Notes under the pieces: model-generated
What the model saw: the letters and a program-made list of their open reading frames with translations, nothing else
Told to the model about the DNA's origin: nothing
Database searches by the model: none
Assembly: GCA_020445405.1 (NCBI GenBank)
Contig: JAGRGQ010000020.1
Coordinates: 1 to 56,137, forward strand
Source of the DNA: Gammaproteobacteria bacterium
GTDB taxonomy: Bacteria > Pseudomonadota > Gammaproteobacteria > Chromatiales > Chromatiaceae
Length of the DNA stretch: 56,137 bases
Reading direction: 5' to 3'
Translations under genes and position numbers: made by a program
In this document: one piece after another, positions 45,224 through 54,965 of the stretch
How positions within the stretch are numbered: position 1 is the first letter of the stretch
How the letters are laid out: every line of letters begins with the position of its first letter

Positions 45224-45870
45224 CTGCCCTCCTCCTGGGACGAAAGATTGTTTCGCTGTCCGGCAGTCGGCTCACCCCTGACGACATCCCGCAGCAGCTG
45301 CTCCGGAGGCTCGATACCATGCTGCTCCCGCAGGTAAGCGGCGAACTCGGCGGCGGATTCGGGCCGCGGCTCCATCTCCCGCAGAAAGCTCGTAAGATCC
45401 TCGATAACCGCCCAGGGATAGATAATCCAGCGCCATTCGACCACCTCTTCAACATAGTAGTCGGGCACGAAACCGGAGACGCGTTTGTGGTGCAGAACAG
45501 CGGTCCTGAGGTGCGCCGCTTCGCCCTGCTCACGCAGATGCCGGATCGCGGCCCGAAAGGTCTCTCCCGAGTCACTGACATCGTCCACCAGCAGCACCCG
45601 CCTGCCGGCGATTTGCGCGGTCAGCGGATAACGCACCTCGGCCACTCGCTCCTTGCGTACCCCATGGTAATGTTCGACTTTGATACTGGTCAGATCGAAG
45701 ATGCCAAGATGGTCGGAGAGGATCCTTGCCGGCAGGTATCCGCCGCGGCCGATGGCGACGATTATGTCGGGTTGAAACGCGGATTCATGCACCAGCCGGG
45801 AAAGCGCTCTTGCCAGCTGATAAAACCGCTCCCAGGAAACAAGTTGGCAGGGTATCCCTTTAAGCATCAT
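45220..45870 (-). CDS. Phosphoribosyltransferase (type I, purine-PRTase-like)
   Basis: A 216-residue cytoplasmic enzyme. The PRPP-binding loop is RVLLVDDVSDSGETF (about residues 93-107), and FQPDIIVAIGRGGYLPARILSDHL is the usual early motif of xanthine/hypoxanthine-type transferases; EVVEWRWIIYPWAVIEDLTSFL is typical of this group, often annotated as a putative nucleobase salvage PRTase. Two ATGs occur at 45870 and 45867 after a run of G residues. The C-terminal 50 residues are extra and polar. It lies between cbpM and pcm and overlaps pcm by four bases. The base substrate is not known; why it is among chaperone genes is unclear. Confidence 0.85.
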   Translation of the reverse strand: MMLKGIPCQLVSWERFYQLARALSRLVHESAFQPDIIVAIGRGGYLPARILSDHLGIFDLTSIKVEHYHGVRKERVAEVRYPLTAQIAGRRVLLVDDVSDSGETFRAAIRHLREQGEAAHLRTAVLHHKRVSGFVPDYYVEEVVEWRWIIYPWAVIEDLTSFLREMEPRPESAAEFAAYLREQHGIEPPEQLLRDVVRGEPTAGQRNNLSSQEEGR

Positions 45871-45907
45871 TTCCCCCCCCGCTGCCGCATGGCCCGACCG
45901 GCAGTGG

Positions 45908-46183
45908 CTAGCCTTCCAGCCGATGCAGCCGGTTGCGCAGCCGTTCGAGCTCTTCGAGCAACTCCAGCGCCAGCGCGGCACCGGCGACGTTGACGCCGAG
46001 ATCCCGCTCCAATCGCTGTACGCAACGGACACGACGAACGCTGATACCGCGAAAACGCCAGCTCGACGGATCGCGGCCGACCGGCTCGACCACGCCTTCG
46101 TCGACCAGATCGAAAACCTGCTCCGCCGGCATACGGCAGGCCTGGCAGAGTTCAGCCAGCGTCAACTCGACCTCCTCTTCCAT
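45908..46183 (-). CDS. cbpM: Chaperone modulator CbpM (MerR-like)
   Basis: A small regulator that binds the J-domain of CbpA and blocks its co-chaperone activity. The 91-residue product has a MerR-like winged helix (ELTLAELCQACRMPAEQVFDLVDEGVVEP, WRFRGISVRRVRCVQRLERDL) and a C-terminal helix (LALELLEELERLRNRLHRLEG), the architecture of E. coli CbpM. ATG at 46183 with GGGGAAG upstream is preferred; a GTG at 46225 would add 14 residues. It directly follows cbpA, as in E. coli. Confidence 0.88.
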   Translation of the reverse strand: MEEEVELTLAELCQACRMPAEQVFDLVDEGVVEPVGRDPSSWRFRGISVRRVRCVQRLERDLGVNVAGAALALELLEELERLRNRLHRLEG

Positions 46184-46228
46184 AACTTCCCCCGACAACA
46201 GCGAAAGCCTCTCTTTATTCTTCACGGA

Positions 46229-47182
46229 TCACACCCCCAGACTTGCACGCGGATTGAACTTGAGCGCTTTCTCGAATGCGGAATAGGCCGCTCTGGCCGC
46301 CTCTGTGGCCGCCGCCGGCAGCGCGATCTGAAGTACGACGTAGAGGTCTCCGGGCTCTCTGGCGGGTATGCCGCGGCCGTGCAGCCGCAGTTTTCGCCCA
46401 CCGGCAGAGTTGGCCGGAATTTTCAGGTCCACGGAACCCGAAGGCGTCGGCACCTTGATCGTCGCACCCAACGCCGCCTCCCAAGGTGCCACGGGCAGGT
46501 CCAGAAAGACATCCCTGCCTTCGACGCGGTAAAAGCGGTGCGGCCGGAACTCGACTTCCAGGTAGAGATCGCCGGCCCCGCCTTTGCCGATTGCCGCACC
46601 GCCCTGTCCGGCCAGGCGGATGTGCTGTCCCTGGCGCACGCCTTTGGGGATGCGTACATTGAGCGTCCGCTCCTTTGTCTGCGGCCTGCCGTCCGGGCTC
46701 AGTGCCGTCTGTTTCAACGTCAGCATGCGGGTAGCGCCATGATAGGCGTCTTCCAGGTCGATCAGGACCCTGGCATAAGTATCCTCCCCACGGGCATGGA
46801 AGTCGCGCCGCGGCTGGTGCGTGAAACCGCCGCCTATACCGCCGCGCCCGAACAGGCTTTCGAAGAAATCGCTGAACTGACCGGCATCCACACCGGTGAA
46901 TCCACCACCATGAAACTCAAAACCCCGGTCCCAGTCCGGCGGCGGACGAAACTCCTGTCCGGCTCTCCAGTTGGCACCAAGCCGGTCGTACGCCGCCCGT
47001 TTCTCCGGGTCCTTGAGCACCTCGTAAGCCTCACCGACCTCTTTAAAACGCACTTCGGCATCCGCCTCCCTGCTGACATCCGGATGATACTTGCGCGCCA
47101 GCTTCCGATACGCGCGTTTGATCTCATCCCGTGTCGCGTCGCGCTTGACGCCCATGATGCCGTAGTAGTCCTTGAACTCCAT
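46229..47182 (-). CDS. cbpA: Curved-DNA-binding J-domain co-chaperone CbpA
   Basis: DnaJ-family partner of DnaK, also DNA-binding. The 317-residue product has the J-domain (MEFKDYYGIMGVKRDATRDE, with the HPD triplet in KYHPDVS), a Gly/Phe-rich linker with GVDAGQFSDFFESLFG, and two C-terminal substrate-binding domains without a zinc finger, the mark of CbpA against DnaJ. The order degP-cbpA-cbpM on one strand with short gaps suggests co-expression. The length is close to E. coli CbpA (306). Nothing is missing. Confidence 0.95.
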   Translation of the reverse strand: MEFKDYYGIMGVKRDATRDEIKRAYRKLARKYHPDVSREADAEVRFKEVGEAYEVLKDPEKRAAYDRLGANWRAGQEFRPPPDWDRGFEFHGGGFTGVDAGQFSDFFESLFGRGGIGGGFTHQPRRDFHARGEDTYARVLIDLEDAYHGATRMLTLKQTALSPDGRPQTKERTLNVRIPKGVRQGQHIRLAGQGGAAIGKGGAGDLYLEVEFRPHRFYRVEGRDVFLDLPVAPWEAALGATIKVPTPSGSVDLKIPANSAGGRKLRLHGRGIPAREPGDLYVVLQIALPAAATEAARAAYSAFEKALKFNPRASLGV

Positions 47183-47218
47183 GCTGATCCGCTCTTCCCG
47201 ATTTTTCCCGCTTGCCGA

Positions 47219-48697
<1,479 letters not shown>

Positions 48698-48719
48698 GTA
48701 CGCCTCCTGTTCCGGGTAA

Positions 48720-48911
48720 CTAATTCTCGTCGACCCTGATGGTCCTGCGTCGGCGTGACACCGCCTTCGGCAGTTCGACCCGCAGTATCCCTTTCTTAAT
48801 ATACCGCATGCGCCTTTCCGGTCTGCACCGGTTCAGGCCCTCTCTCAGCTGCTGCAGTGTGGAGATTGCTTTTCTCCGCTTCAGACAGAGATATTTTACT
48901 ATTTTCGGCAA
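48720..48911 (-). pseudogene. Short basic ORF, possibly the tail of a lost Hsp20 gene
   Basis: A 63-residue frame starting at TTG. Its last third, RYIKKGILRVELPKAVSRRRRTIRV, resembles the final strand and tail of alpha-crystallin proteins (pattern: GVL.V.LPKA....R.I.V). The first 35 residues are basic and unlike Hsp20. It ends eight bases before the degP ribosome-binding site. It may be a remnant of an Hsp20 gene deleted from this stress cluster, or a small unrelated protein. The resemblance is short and could be chance. Confidence 0.35.
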
Positions 48912-49091
48912 TCCCGGAAAGCGGTCAAGACCCGGTTCCGGACACGCACCCGTGTCTGCAAAAGCTGCAACCCGATATCGGTCAACGGCGAAGAGAACCT
49001 GGATTCGGCAGGCACGTTGCCATTGTCTGGGGATGCATCCATGGCGCTATCGGGCTGCACTGAATATTTTAACTCGGAGACGCGAATACCC

Positions 49092-49120
49092 CTTGAACTT
49101 CCCGGTTACAGCCTGCATTT
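49092..49120 (+). promoter_or_regulatory. Sigma-32 (heat-shock)-like promoter
   Basis: A -35 CTTGAAC within CCCCTTGAAC, a 14-base spacer, and CTGCATTT as a partial match to CCCCATNT. The predicted start is about 40 bases before the ATG at 49170. The -35 is excellent and the -10 only moderate (5 of 8). Confidence 0.4.
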
Positions 49121-49169
49121 TTTATGTAGCCCGGGACGTACAACGGAGTGTCGATCAGGAGGGCACAGC

Positions 49170-49433
49170 ATGAACGAAATGAAAACACGAATCAGCAGAC
49201 TGCTCAATGAACTGCAACAGGAAAAGGATGAGCTGCGGCTGAAAATGAAGCTTGCCGAACTGGAGGCAAGTGGAGAGTGGCTGAAGCTCGAAGCGAAACT
49301 GACAAAACTCGAGGCCAAGACGAGGGAGGTGGGTAACGCGACCGCGGAAGCCTCCAAGGATATCGGTATTGCGGCAAAACTTCTTGGAGAAGAGATCCGT
49401 GAGGGATTCAGGAAAATAGCCGGCCGTTTTTGA
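49170..49433 (+). CDS. Small coiled-coil protein
   Basis: An 87-residue protein, almost wholly helical with heptad patterns (RISRLLNELQQEKDELRLKM and EASGEWLKLEAKLTKLEAKT), ending in GEEIREGFRKIAGRF. No signal peptide or membrane span. AGGAGG sits 8 bases before the ATG. I recall similar short coiled-coil genes beside Hsp20 and BCAM0308-type genes; the function is unknown. It lies 62 bases upstream of the BCAM0308-like gene and behind a heat-shock-like promoter, so a stress role is plausible but not shown. Confidence 0.75.
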   Translation: MNEMKTRISRLLNELQQEKDELRLKMKLAELEASGEWLKLEAKLTKLEAKTREVGNATAEASKDIGIAAKLLGEEIREGFRKIAGRF

Positions 49434-49495
49434 ATACCCTCTTCAGACTTGAAGAGGGGGTGTTTTGGGATGATTTCAGAGCGGGAGGTTTTGTT

Positions 49496-50005
49496 ATGAC
49501 CGGACGACGCAAACATGAGGATTTTATTCAACAGCCACGCAGGGACCGGATGTACGAGGAGCATGTCGAGGATCCGTATCTGGAGAGAGGCAAACCGGCG
49601 GAACCTGCTGTTTGTCCCGACTGCGGTGTCGTGTTTCACAAAGGAAGATGGCAATGGGGTGAAGCACCCGAGGGGGCGCACGAACACCGATGTCCTGCCT
49701 GCAGCCGGATTCATGACCGGATTCCGGCGGCCATACTCACGTTGAGCGGTGAATTCTTTGCCACGAACCGGCAGGAGATCATGCGCCTGATCCACAGCAA
49801 GGAGGAGAGGGAGAAAGCAGAGCACCCACTGGAACGGATAATGCGCATTGAGGAACGGCCGGAAGAGAATCGGACCGTTATCAGCTTTACCGGGATCCAT
49901 CTCGCCAAGAGCACAGGCGCAGCGTTGCACCATGCCTACCAGGGAGAGTTCAATTTTGCCTATTCCGACCGGGATGACGTGCTGCGAGCGAGCTGGGAGC
50001 GCTGA
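49496..50005 (+). CDS. BCAM0308-like zinc-ribbon protein
   Basis: A 169-residue cytoplasmic protein starting MTGRRKHEDFIQQPRRDRMY. A zinc ribbon of the form CPDCG (about residue 40) ... CPACSRIHDR (about 67) is followed by an alpha/beta part, with ENRTVISFTGIHLAKSTGAAL resembling the family called BCAM0308, named from a gene in the low-oxygen-activated locus of Burkholderia. The function is not known; a ribosome- or RNA-linked role has been suggested to me only by the zinc ribbon. GGGAGG precedes the ATG. It pairs with the coiled-coil gene upstream and converges with marC. Confidence 0.78.
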   Translation: MTGRRKHEDFIQQPRRDRMYEEHVEDPYLERGKPAEPAVCPDCGVVFHKGRWQWGEAPEGAHEHRCPACSRIHDRIPAAILTLSGEFFATNRQEIMRLIHSKEEREKAEHPLERIMRIEERPEENRTVISFTGIHLAKSTGAALHHAYQGEFNFAYSDRDDVLRASWER

Positions 50006-50056
50006 GCGGGGTATTGCCCGGGGACGGTAGAGCGGAAAAGGGGTGCGTGATGCAAC

Positions 50057-50704
50057 TCATCCGTTGGCAGCAGTTACGCCAAGCAGACCGCTCTGCGCAA
50101 TGCCGTCGAACAGGAACTGCACCGCCAGGGCACATAAAAGCACACCGAACACCCGGCTGATAACCTGGATACCTGTCCTGCCCAGCATTTTTTGCAGCCT
50201 GCTGGCGGCAAGCATTGCCGCCAGTGTTGCAACAAGAATGGCTAAAAGTGACGCACAGATAACCAGCTGGCGCGCGATATCGCCGCTGCTTCCGGCCATC
50301 AAAAGGATCGCGGCCCCCATGGCTCCCGGCCCGGCGATCAGCGGTGTCGCCAGCGGAAACACTGAAATGTCCTGCCTGAGCCCGGCTTCCCTGGTCTCGT
50401 CCTCGGTTGCCGTTATCGCCCCGGAAGAGCGGGCAAAAACCATCTCAATGCCAATCAGCAGCAACAGAATTCCGCCGGAGGTACGCAGCGCTGCCATGGA
50501 GATGCCGAAGAGCGCCAGAAATCTATCCCCGAGCAACGCGAAAAGCACCAGAATCACGGCTGCGACCAGGGTTCCCCGAATTGCAATCGAGCGTCGTGCC
50601 GCGGGCGATTCGCCTGCTGTCAGCGCCGCGAATATAACGGCAACATCCAGTGGCCCTATGGTTGCGAAAAAGGTTGCCAGCGCAATGCTTGCTGTTTCAA
50701 ACAT
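50057..50704 (-). CDS. MarC-family integral membrane protein
   Basis: A 215-residue inner-membrane protein with six spans: ASIALATFFATIGPLDVAVIF, IAIRGTLVAAVILVLFALLG, MAALRTSGGILLLLIGIEM, SVFPLATPLIAGPGAMGAAI, LVICASLLAILVATLAAMLA and VISRVFGVLLCALAVQFLFDG. The motif PLATPLIAGPGA is diagnostic for MarC/UPF0056. The family function is unknown (an early antibiotic-resistance link was not upheld). The ATG at 50704 was chosen; a TTG four codons upstream exists. It stands alone on the minus strand between two rightward genes. Confidence 0.9.
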   Translation of the reverse strand: MFETASIALATFFATIGPLDVAVIFAALTAGESPAARRSIAIRGTLVAAVILVLFALLGDRFLALFGISMAALRTSGGILLLLIGIEMVFARSSGAITATEDETREAGLRQDISVFPLATPLIAGPGAMGAAILLMAGSSGDIARQLVICASLLAILVATLAAMLAASRLQKMLGRTGIQVISRVFGVLLCALAVQFLFDGIAQSGLLGVTAANG

Positions 50705-50935
50705 ATCAGTTTCCAATGCCTGCGCCAGAACTTATATCACGAATCCCCGATCGGTTACCTGCGGATCGCTTCAGAATATCGCAAGCGCCGCAGTGCATGC
50801 GGCCGAACAGCGCCGGTGTTATCGCTGCATGCCGCAGCCATTATTGATAGCATGGGCAGTGAATTCAAACTGCGGGTAGAAGGTTATGGTCAGCATTGGT
50901 CGAAAATCTGCCGCCTGTATCAGGGGAGAGTATCG

Positions 50936-52150
50936 GTGACGCTCCGCCACGGCGTGCAGTGCTGGGTGGGACATGCCGATCTGGATGCATTTTATGCCAG
51001 CGTGGAACAGCGCGACTGCCCCGAATACCGCGACCGTCCCGTGGTGGTCGGCGCCCTGCCCGGTCAGCGCGGTGTGGTGGCTGCAGCCAACTACCGGGCC
51101 CGGCGCTTCGGCATCCACTCGGCGATGCCGATTGCGGAAGCGTACCGCCGCTGTCCGGATGCGGTCTACCTGCGTCCCGACATGGCCAGGTACCTGCGGG
51201 TCTCGCGGCGGATTTTCCAGATCCTGAGAAGTATCGCTCCGGTGGTTGAGCCGGTCTCCGTCGACGAGGCCTATCTCGAATTGACCGGGCTGGAGAAACT
51301 CCTCGGACCGCCCGAGACCATTGGTGCTGTGATCAAACGCCGCATACTGGAGGAGACCGGACTCACCGTTTCGGTGGGCATAGGTCCCAACCGGCTGATC
51401 GCGAAACTGGGATCCGAATACCGCAAACCCGATGGGCTGACAGTGGTCTACCCGGATCAGGTCCCGGACTTTCTGGCACCCATGCCGGTAGCCAACCTGC
51501 GCGGTCTGGGCCGTCAGACCCGGAAGATTCTTTCGCGCCTGCGGATCAGCACCATCGCACAGCTGAGAGCCATGCCGTTTTCAGTCCTGGAGAGACACCT
51601 GGGAACGAAAGCAGCGGCAAGTTTCCAGCAACAGAGTCTCGGGATTGCCTCGGCTGCGGTGGCACCCGGACGGCGTCGGAAAAGCATCTCCAAAGAGATC
51701 ACCTTCGAACAGGATCTGGAGGCGCACAATCTGCTGCGTGCAACGCTGCAAAGGTTGGCGGCAGATGTCGCTGCAACGGCGCGCAGCGAGCAGCTTTGCG
51801 CTTCCGTGGTGACATTGAAGATCCGCTTCACGGGTTTCGAAACCCACACCCGCCAGCGCAAACTCCCGATTCCGACCCACGATGAACGGGTGATCCTGCG
51901 CGAAGCCTGGGCGCTATTGCGCAGCGGCAACCTGCCGCGCAGACCGGTGCGGCTCATCGGCGTGGGCATCAGCGGCTGGAAACAGGTGGAACCGGCGTGG
52001 ACTCAGCCGGATCTTTTTGACCGGCCTCAGGAACGCGAACGGGACAAGCGTCTGCTGGAGACCATCGACAAGGTGGCAGACCGGTTTGGAAAAGGGATGT
52101 TGCAGCTGGGATGCCGCACGCAGAAACCGGGAAAGCGCCCGCCACCATAG
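50936..52150 (+). CDS. dinB: DNA polymerase IV (Y-family)
   Basis: Error-prone translesion polymerase. The catalytic carboxylates are visible in HADLDAFYASVEQRD (near the start) and PVSVDEAYLELTG (about residue 110); NYRARRFGIHSAMP, LTVSVGIGPNRLIAKLGSEYRKP and the little-finger domain (about 235-345) follow. A GTG at 50936 with GGGGAGA six bases upstream gives 404 residues; two further in-frame GTGs lie 6 and 10 codons later, and a frame extension to 50816 is not supported. The C-terminus ends in a basic tail with QPDLFDRPQ, which resembles a beta-clamp binding motif (QxxLF). No LexA box was recognised upstream. Confidence 0.93.
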   Translation: MTLRHGVQCWVGHADLDAFYASVEQRDCPEYRDRPVVVGALPGQRGVVAAANYRARRFGIHSAMPIAEAYRRCPDAVYLRPDMARYLRVSRRIFQILRSIAPVVEPVSVDEAYLELTGLEKLLGPPETIGAVIKRRILEETGLTVSVGIGPNRLIAKLGSEYRKPDGLTVVYPDQVPDFLAPMPVANLRGLGRQTRKILSRLRISTIAQLRAMPFSVLERHLGTKAAASFQQQSLGIASAAVAPGRRRKSISKEITFEQDLEAHNLLRATLQRLAADVAATARSEQLCASVVTLKIRFTGFETHTRQRKLPIPTHDERVILREAWALLRSGNLPRRPVRLIGVGISGWKQVEPAWTQPDLFDRPQERERDKRLLETIDKVADRFGKGMLQLGCRTQKPGKRPPP

Positions 52151-52208
52151 CGTTCTGCCGCGTCGACCGCACTTTCCCGCAATCCGCTTTATGCAACCGC
52201 CGGGAGCT

Positions 52209-52622
52209 TCATTCCGTATTCCGGTCGTGTGGCCCCGGTTCGATCGGCGCACTGTTAAAAGCGCTCTTGAGCCACTCGACGGCATCCTCCCTGGTATAAA
52301 AGGACTTCACTTTGGTATGCTGAAAATAGGAGACTCTGGCTATTCTCGTCAACAGCGAATCCAGATAGTCGCGCTCCAGGTAGGCAACTGCCTTGAGACG
52401 CCTTTTCGTGCCCTTGTACATGGCTATCTGAACTGCCGCAGAGATCGAATAACGCCCCCGGCGTTCTATCAGAATGGGTACCGGTTCCGTAAACTGATCC
52501 AGAAATTCAACCACGGCAGGCACATCTTCCAGCGTTATCTCTTCGTCGGAATGAATAGTCAGGTGGAGATATTTACCCTCAACGACAAGCAGCGTGAGCT
52601 TATCAGTCTCTAGTCGGTCCAT
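52209..52622 (-). CDS. SpoIIAA/STAS-like small protein
   Basis: A 137-residue cytoplasmic protein with alternating strands and helices: LTLLVVEGKYLHLTIH, EDVPAVVEFLDQF, PVPILIERRGRYSISAAVQ, KAVAYLERDYLDSLLTRI and KVKSFYTREDAVEWLKSAF. The last phrase is the typical ending of SpoIIAA-like (STAS/SEC14) proteins, in which FxxxxAxxWL closes the fold. Proteins of this type often act as small regulators or have no known role. The start ATG at 52622 follows a GACCGAC region without a strong ribosome-binding site. It converges with dinB. Confidence 0.65.
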   Translation of the reverse strand: MDRLETDKLTLLVVEGKYLHLTIHSDEEITLEDVPAVVEFLDQFTEPVPILIERRGRYSISAAVQIAMYKGTKRRLKAVAYLERDYLDSLLTRIARVSYFQHTKVKSFYTREDAVEWLKSAFNSAPIEPGPHDRNTE

Positions 52623-52913
52623 TGAAAGCTAACCGGTTTAAATCAGAAGGTAGCGCTGCGATTCGGCTTCCGGAGCAGCAACCCGTGCACCTTTTCCTGA
52701 ACGCCGATCCACCGTCGCTCTTCCGCTGTTCATGGTCCATACGTTCATTTTCCCTCAAAAGAATTTATCTTTATAAACAATTTTAGGCCAGCCGTTACGG
52801 CCATCGTTCTGAAGTATTTGTAGGACGTTTCCGAATAACTCTCTCCACCGGATCTCAAGATCTGTATATGCCTGACGAAATAAACCGGAGAGAAGTCCAA
52901 AGAGGATATCAAC

Positions 52914-52997
52914 ATGATAAAATTTCAGGCATTAAACTGGATTATGGCACTGGTCACGATCATGCTCGCCACGGTCTGGTGTATCTGGGCAGTCTAG
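52914..52997 (+). CDS. Very small single-span membrane peptide (27 residues)
   Basis: ATG at 52914 is preceded at a good distance by AGAGGA (52901-52906) and opens a 27-codon frame ending TAG. The peptide is MIKFQALNWIMALVTI followed by MLATVWCIWAV: a basic start, then one continuous hydrophobic span. This form fits small membrane proteins that join larger complexes or act as regulators. An AT-rich stretch with TTTATAAAC (52766-52790) upstream could hold a promoter. It lies alone between the STAS-like gene and the Kef gene. No family is recognised. Confidence 0.45.
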   Translation: MIKFQALNWIMALVTIMLATVWCIWAV

Positions 52998-53018
52998 AAT
53001 CGGATCCCCCGCCACTGT

Positions 53019-54653
53019 TTATTGTCGTGACTGTTCCCACGCCGGTTTATCCTCCAGACGCTCCCACACGTGCTCGGCAAAACCGGTGCCCGCCTCCGCG
53101 TAGAGATTGAACACCTCGGCCACGCCGGCCGCCTTGAGTTGCACCACATGGTCGTCGAACTTGGCAATAGAGGCCAGCTTTGTCTGGATGCCGAATTCCC
53201 GGAACAGATGAGCCACCGCAAGGTTGGCTCTGTGGTCGGGGAAGCTCAGCAAGGCATAATGGACGCCATTTCCTTCCCTGCGGGTGCGCGACCAGAAGTC
53301 ATAGTCGGTGGCATCACCCAGAATGACCCGCCGTCCCTGCGCCCGATGTTTATCGACGACGGCCGCATCGCGGTCGATACCCAACACCACGTCGCCGAAT
53401 CGCTCGCGCAGAAAATTGTAGGCGGCGGATCCAACGCGGCCCATGCCGAACACCACCACCTGCGCATCGCCGGGATCGATCAACTCATCTCCGGGCAGAC
53501 GTTCGGCCGACTCAAATCCGGCCAGCCTCCGCTGCCAGCGGCGGTAGATGTCCTTGCCGAATTTATTCAGCGGTGCGGCCAGAACGAAGCTCAGCGCCAG
53601 CGCCAGCGCGATCACGGTTAGCCAGTCACCGCTGAGCCAGCCCGATGACTGGCCAATGGCGCCGACAATCAAACCGAATTCGCTGAAATTGGCCAGCCCA
53701 AGGGAGGCCAGGGTGGCACTGCGGGCGCGCAGCCGAAAACGAGCCATGAGCAGGAAATACAACACAACCTTGAGCGGCAGCAACAGCACCAACAGCAGGG
53801 CCGCCCCCAGCAGTTCCCAACTCAGCACACCGGTCAATCCTATGGTCAAAAAGAACCCGACCAGGAACATATCCTTGAAGCTTAGCAGTGCCTTGGCCAA
53901 CTCGTCGGTCTTGGGGTGGGAGGCCAGCAGCACGCCGAGCAGCAGCGCGCCCAGATCGGCCTTCACACCGACGCTCTCGAACAGCGCGGCACCGCCGAGG
54001 GGCAGCAACCAGCCCAGCAGCACCATCAACTCTCCATGTCCGGTCTTTTCCAACAGCTTGATCAACAACGGTCTGGCGGGGATCAGGAGAAACAGACCCA
54101 GGGCCCAGGCCGAGGGCACCTTGCCGGCCGAGATGGCGATGAACAGTACCGCGAACAGATCCTGCATAATCAGCACACCGATGGCGATGCGTCCATGCAA
54201 AGACTCCATCTCGCCGTTCGCTTCCAGCACCTTGACGGCGAACACCGTGCTGGAGAAACTCAAGGCGAAACCAATCAGCAGCGCGAACTGCGGTTTAAAC
54301 CCGGCGAACAGAGTGAATCCGGAAAGTCCGAGCAGCATTACCAGCAGCGCGGCGGCGCCAGTAATGGCAACCATATGAATTCCGGCGGTAGCCCAGACAG
54401 CCGGACTGAGCAGTTGCTTGATCTTGAGTTTCAGACCAATGGTGAACAGCAACAGGGTGACGCCGACGTCGGCGATCTCCTGCAGTCCGGGACTGCTTTC
54501 CAGACCCATGCCGCCCATAACGAATCCGGCGGCCAGAAAACCCACCAGCGGCGGCAGCCCAACCAGACGGGCGGCGAACCCGAGCACGAAAGCCACCAAT
54601 ACCGGCAGGATGTCCATCACTCCCACCGCGGATAAATCCAGGGTCAATTCCAT
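53019..54653 (-). CDS. Kef-type monovalent cation:proton antiporter with RCK (TrkA-N) domain
   Basis: A 544-residue CPA2-family transporter (KefB/KefC/YbaL-like) that exports K+ or Na+ in exchange for H+. About 12 spans in residues 10-385 include FALSFSSTVFAVKVLEANGE and GVLIMQDLFAVLFIA, the conserved ion-path helices (with the functional Asp in QDL). The cytoplasmic RCK domain (about 405-520) begins AQVVVFGMGRVGSAAYNFL, a Rossmann fold for NAD(H), and continues VLGIDRDAAVVDKHRAQGRRV. No glutathione-site assignment is possible. ATG at 54653; GAGC-type weak ribosome-binding site. mtgA lies 312 bases upstream on the same strand with a hairpin between. Confidence 0.92.
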   Translation of the reverse strand: MELTLDLSAVGVMDILPVLVAFVLGFAARLVGLPPLVGFLAAGFVMGGMGLESSPGLQEIADVGVTLLLFTIGLKLKIKQLLSPAVWATAGIHMVAITGAAALLVMLLGLSGFTLFAGFKPQFALLIGFALSFSSTVFAVKVLEANGEMESLHGRIAIGVLIMQDLFAVLFIAISAGKVPSAWALGLFLLIPARPLLIKLLEKTGHGELMVLLGWLLPLGGAALFESVGVKADLGALLLGVLLASHPKTDELAKALLSFKDMFLVGFFLTIGLTGVLSWELLGAALLLVLLLPLKVVLYFLLMARFRLRARSATLASLGLANFSEFGLIVGAIGQSSGWLSGDWLTVIALALALSFVLAAPLNKFGKDIYRRWQRRLAGFESAERLPGDELIDPGDAQVVVFGMGRVGSAAYNFLRERFGDVVLGIDRDAAVVDKHRAQGRRVILGDATDYDFWSRTRREGNGVHYALLSFPDHRANLAVAHLFREFGIQTKLASIAKFDDHVVQLKAAGVAEVFNLYAEAGTGFAEHVWERLEDKPAWEQSRQ

Positions 54654-54928
54654 CGCTCAAACCTTCTTTTTCTGGCGGCAGTCGCTTTGCCCGCCCCAAC
54701 GGGTGAAAGCGCTGCACGGCGTAAGATTGAAAATGCCTGAAGCACCGGCTTCGGTGCATGCCCGCCATAATCCCGGTGCGCGGCTCGCCGCCGCGCGTGG
54801 GAAGCAGAGATGTGCCGTAAACCTTGGCAGGGGGAGCTAGAATAGCATGTGCTCCGCCCAATTTGACGCCCTCCGGCGATAGCCGACGCTCGCGGTATCC
54901 CGGTCGGCGGCAAAAATGTAACTGCCGC

Positions 54929-54956
54929 GGCATGCATGCTGACTCAGGTGCATGCC
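54929..54956 (-). terminator. Possible terminator of mtgA
   Basis: Arms GGCATGCA and TGCATGCC around a 12-base loop, starting 10 bases past the mtgA stop. On the minus strand it is followed within about 20 bases by ATTTTTG, not immediately, so termination is uncertain. The remaining 270 bases up to the Kef gene hold further G/C-rich stems but no gene. Confidence 0.35.
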
Positions 54957-54965
54957 AGCCCCCGC

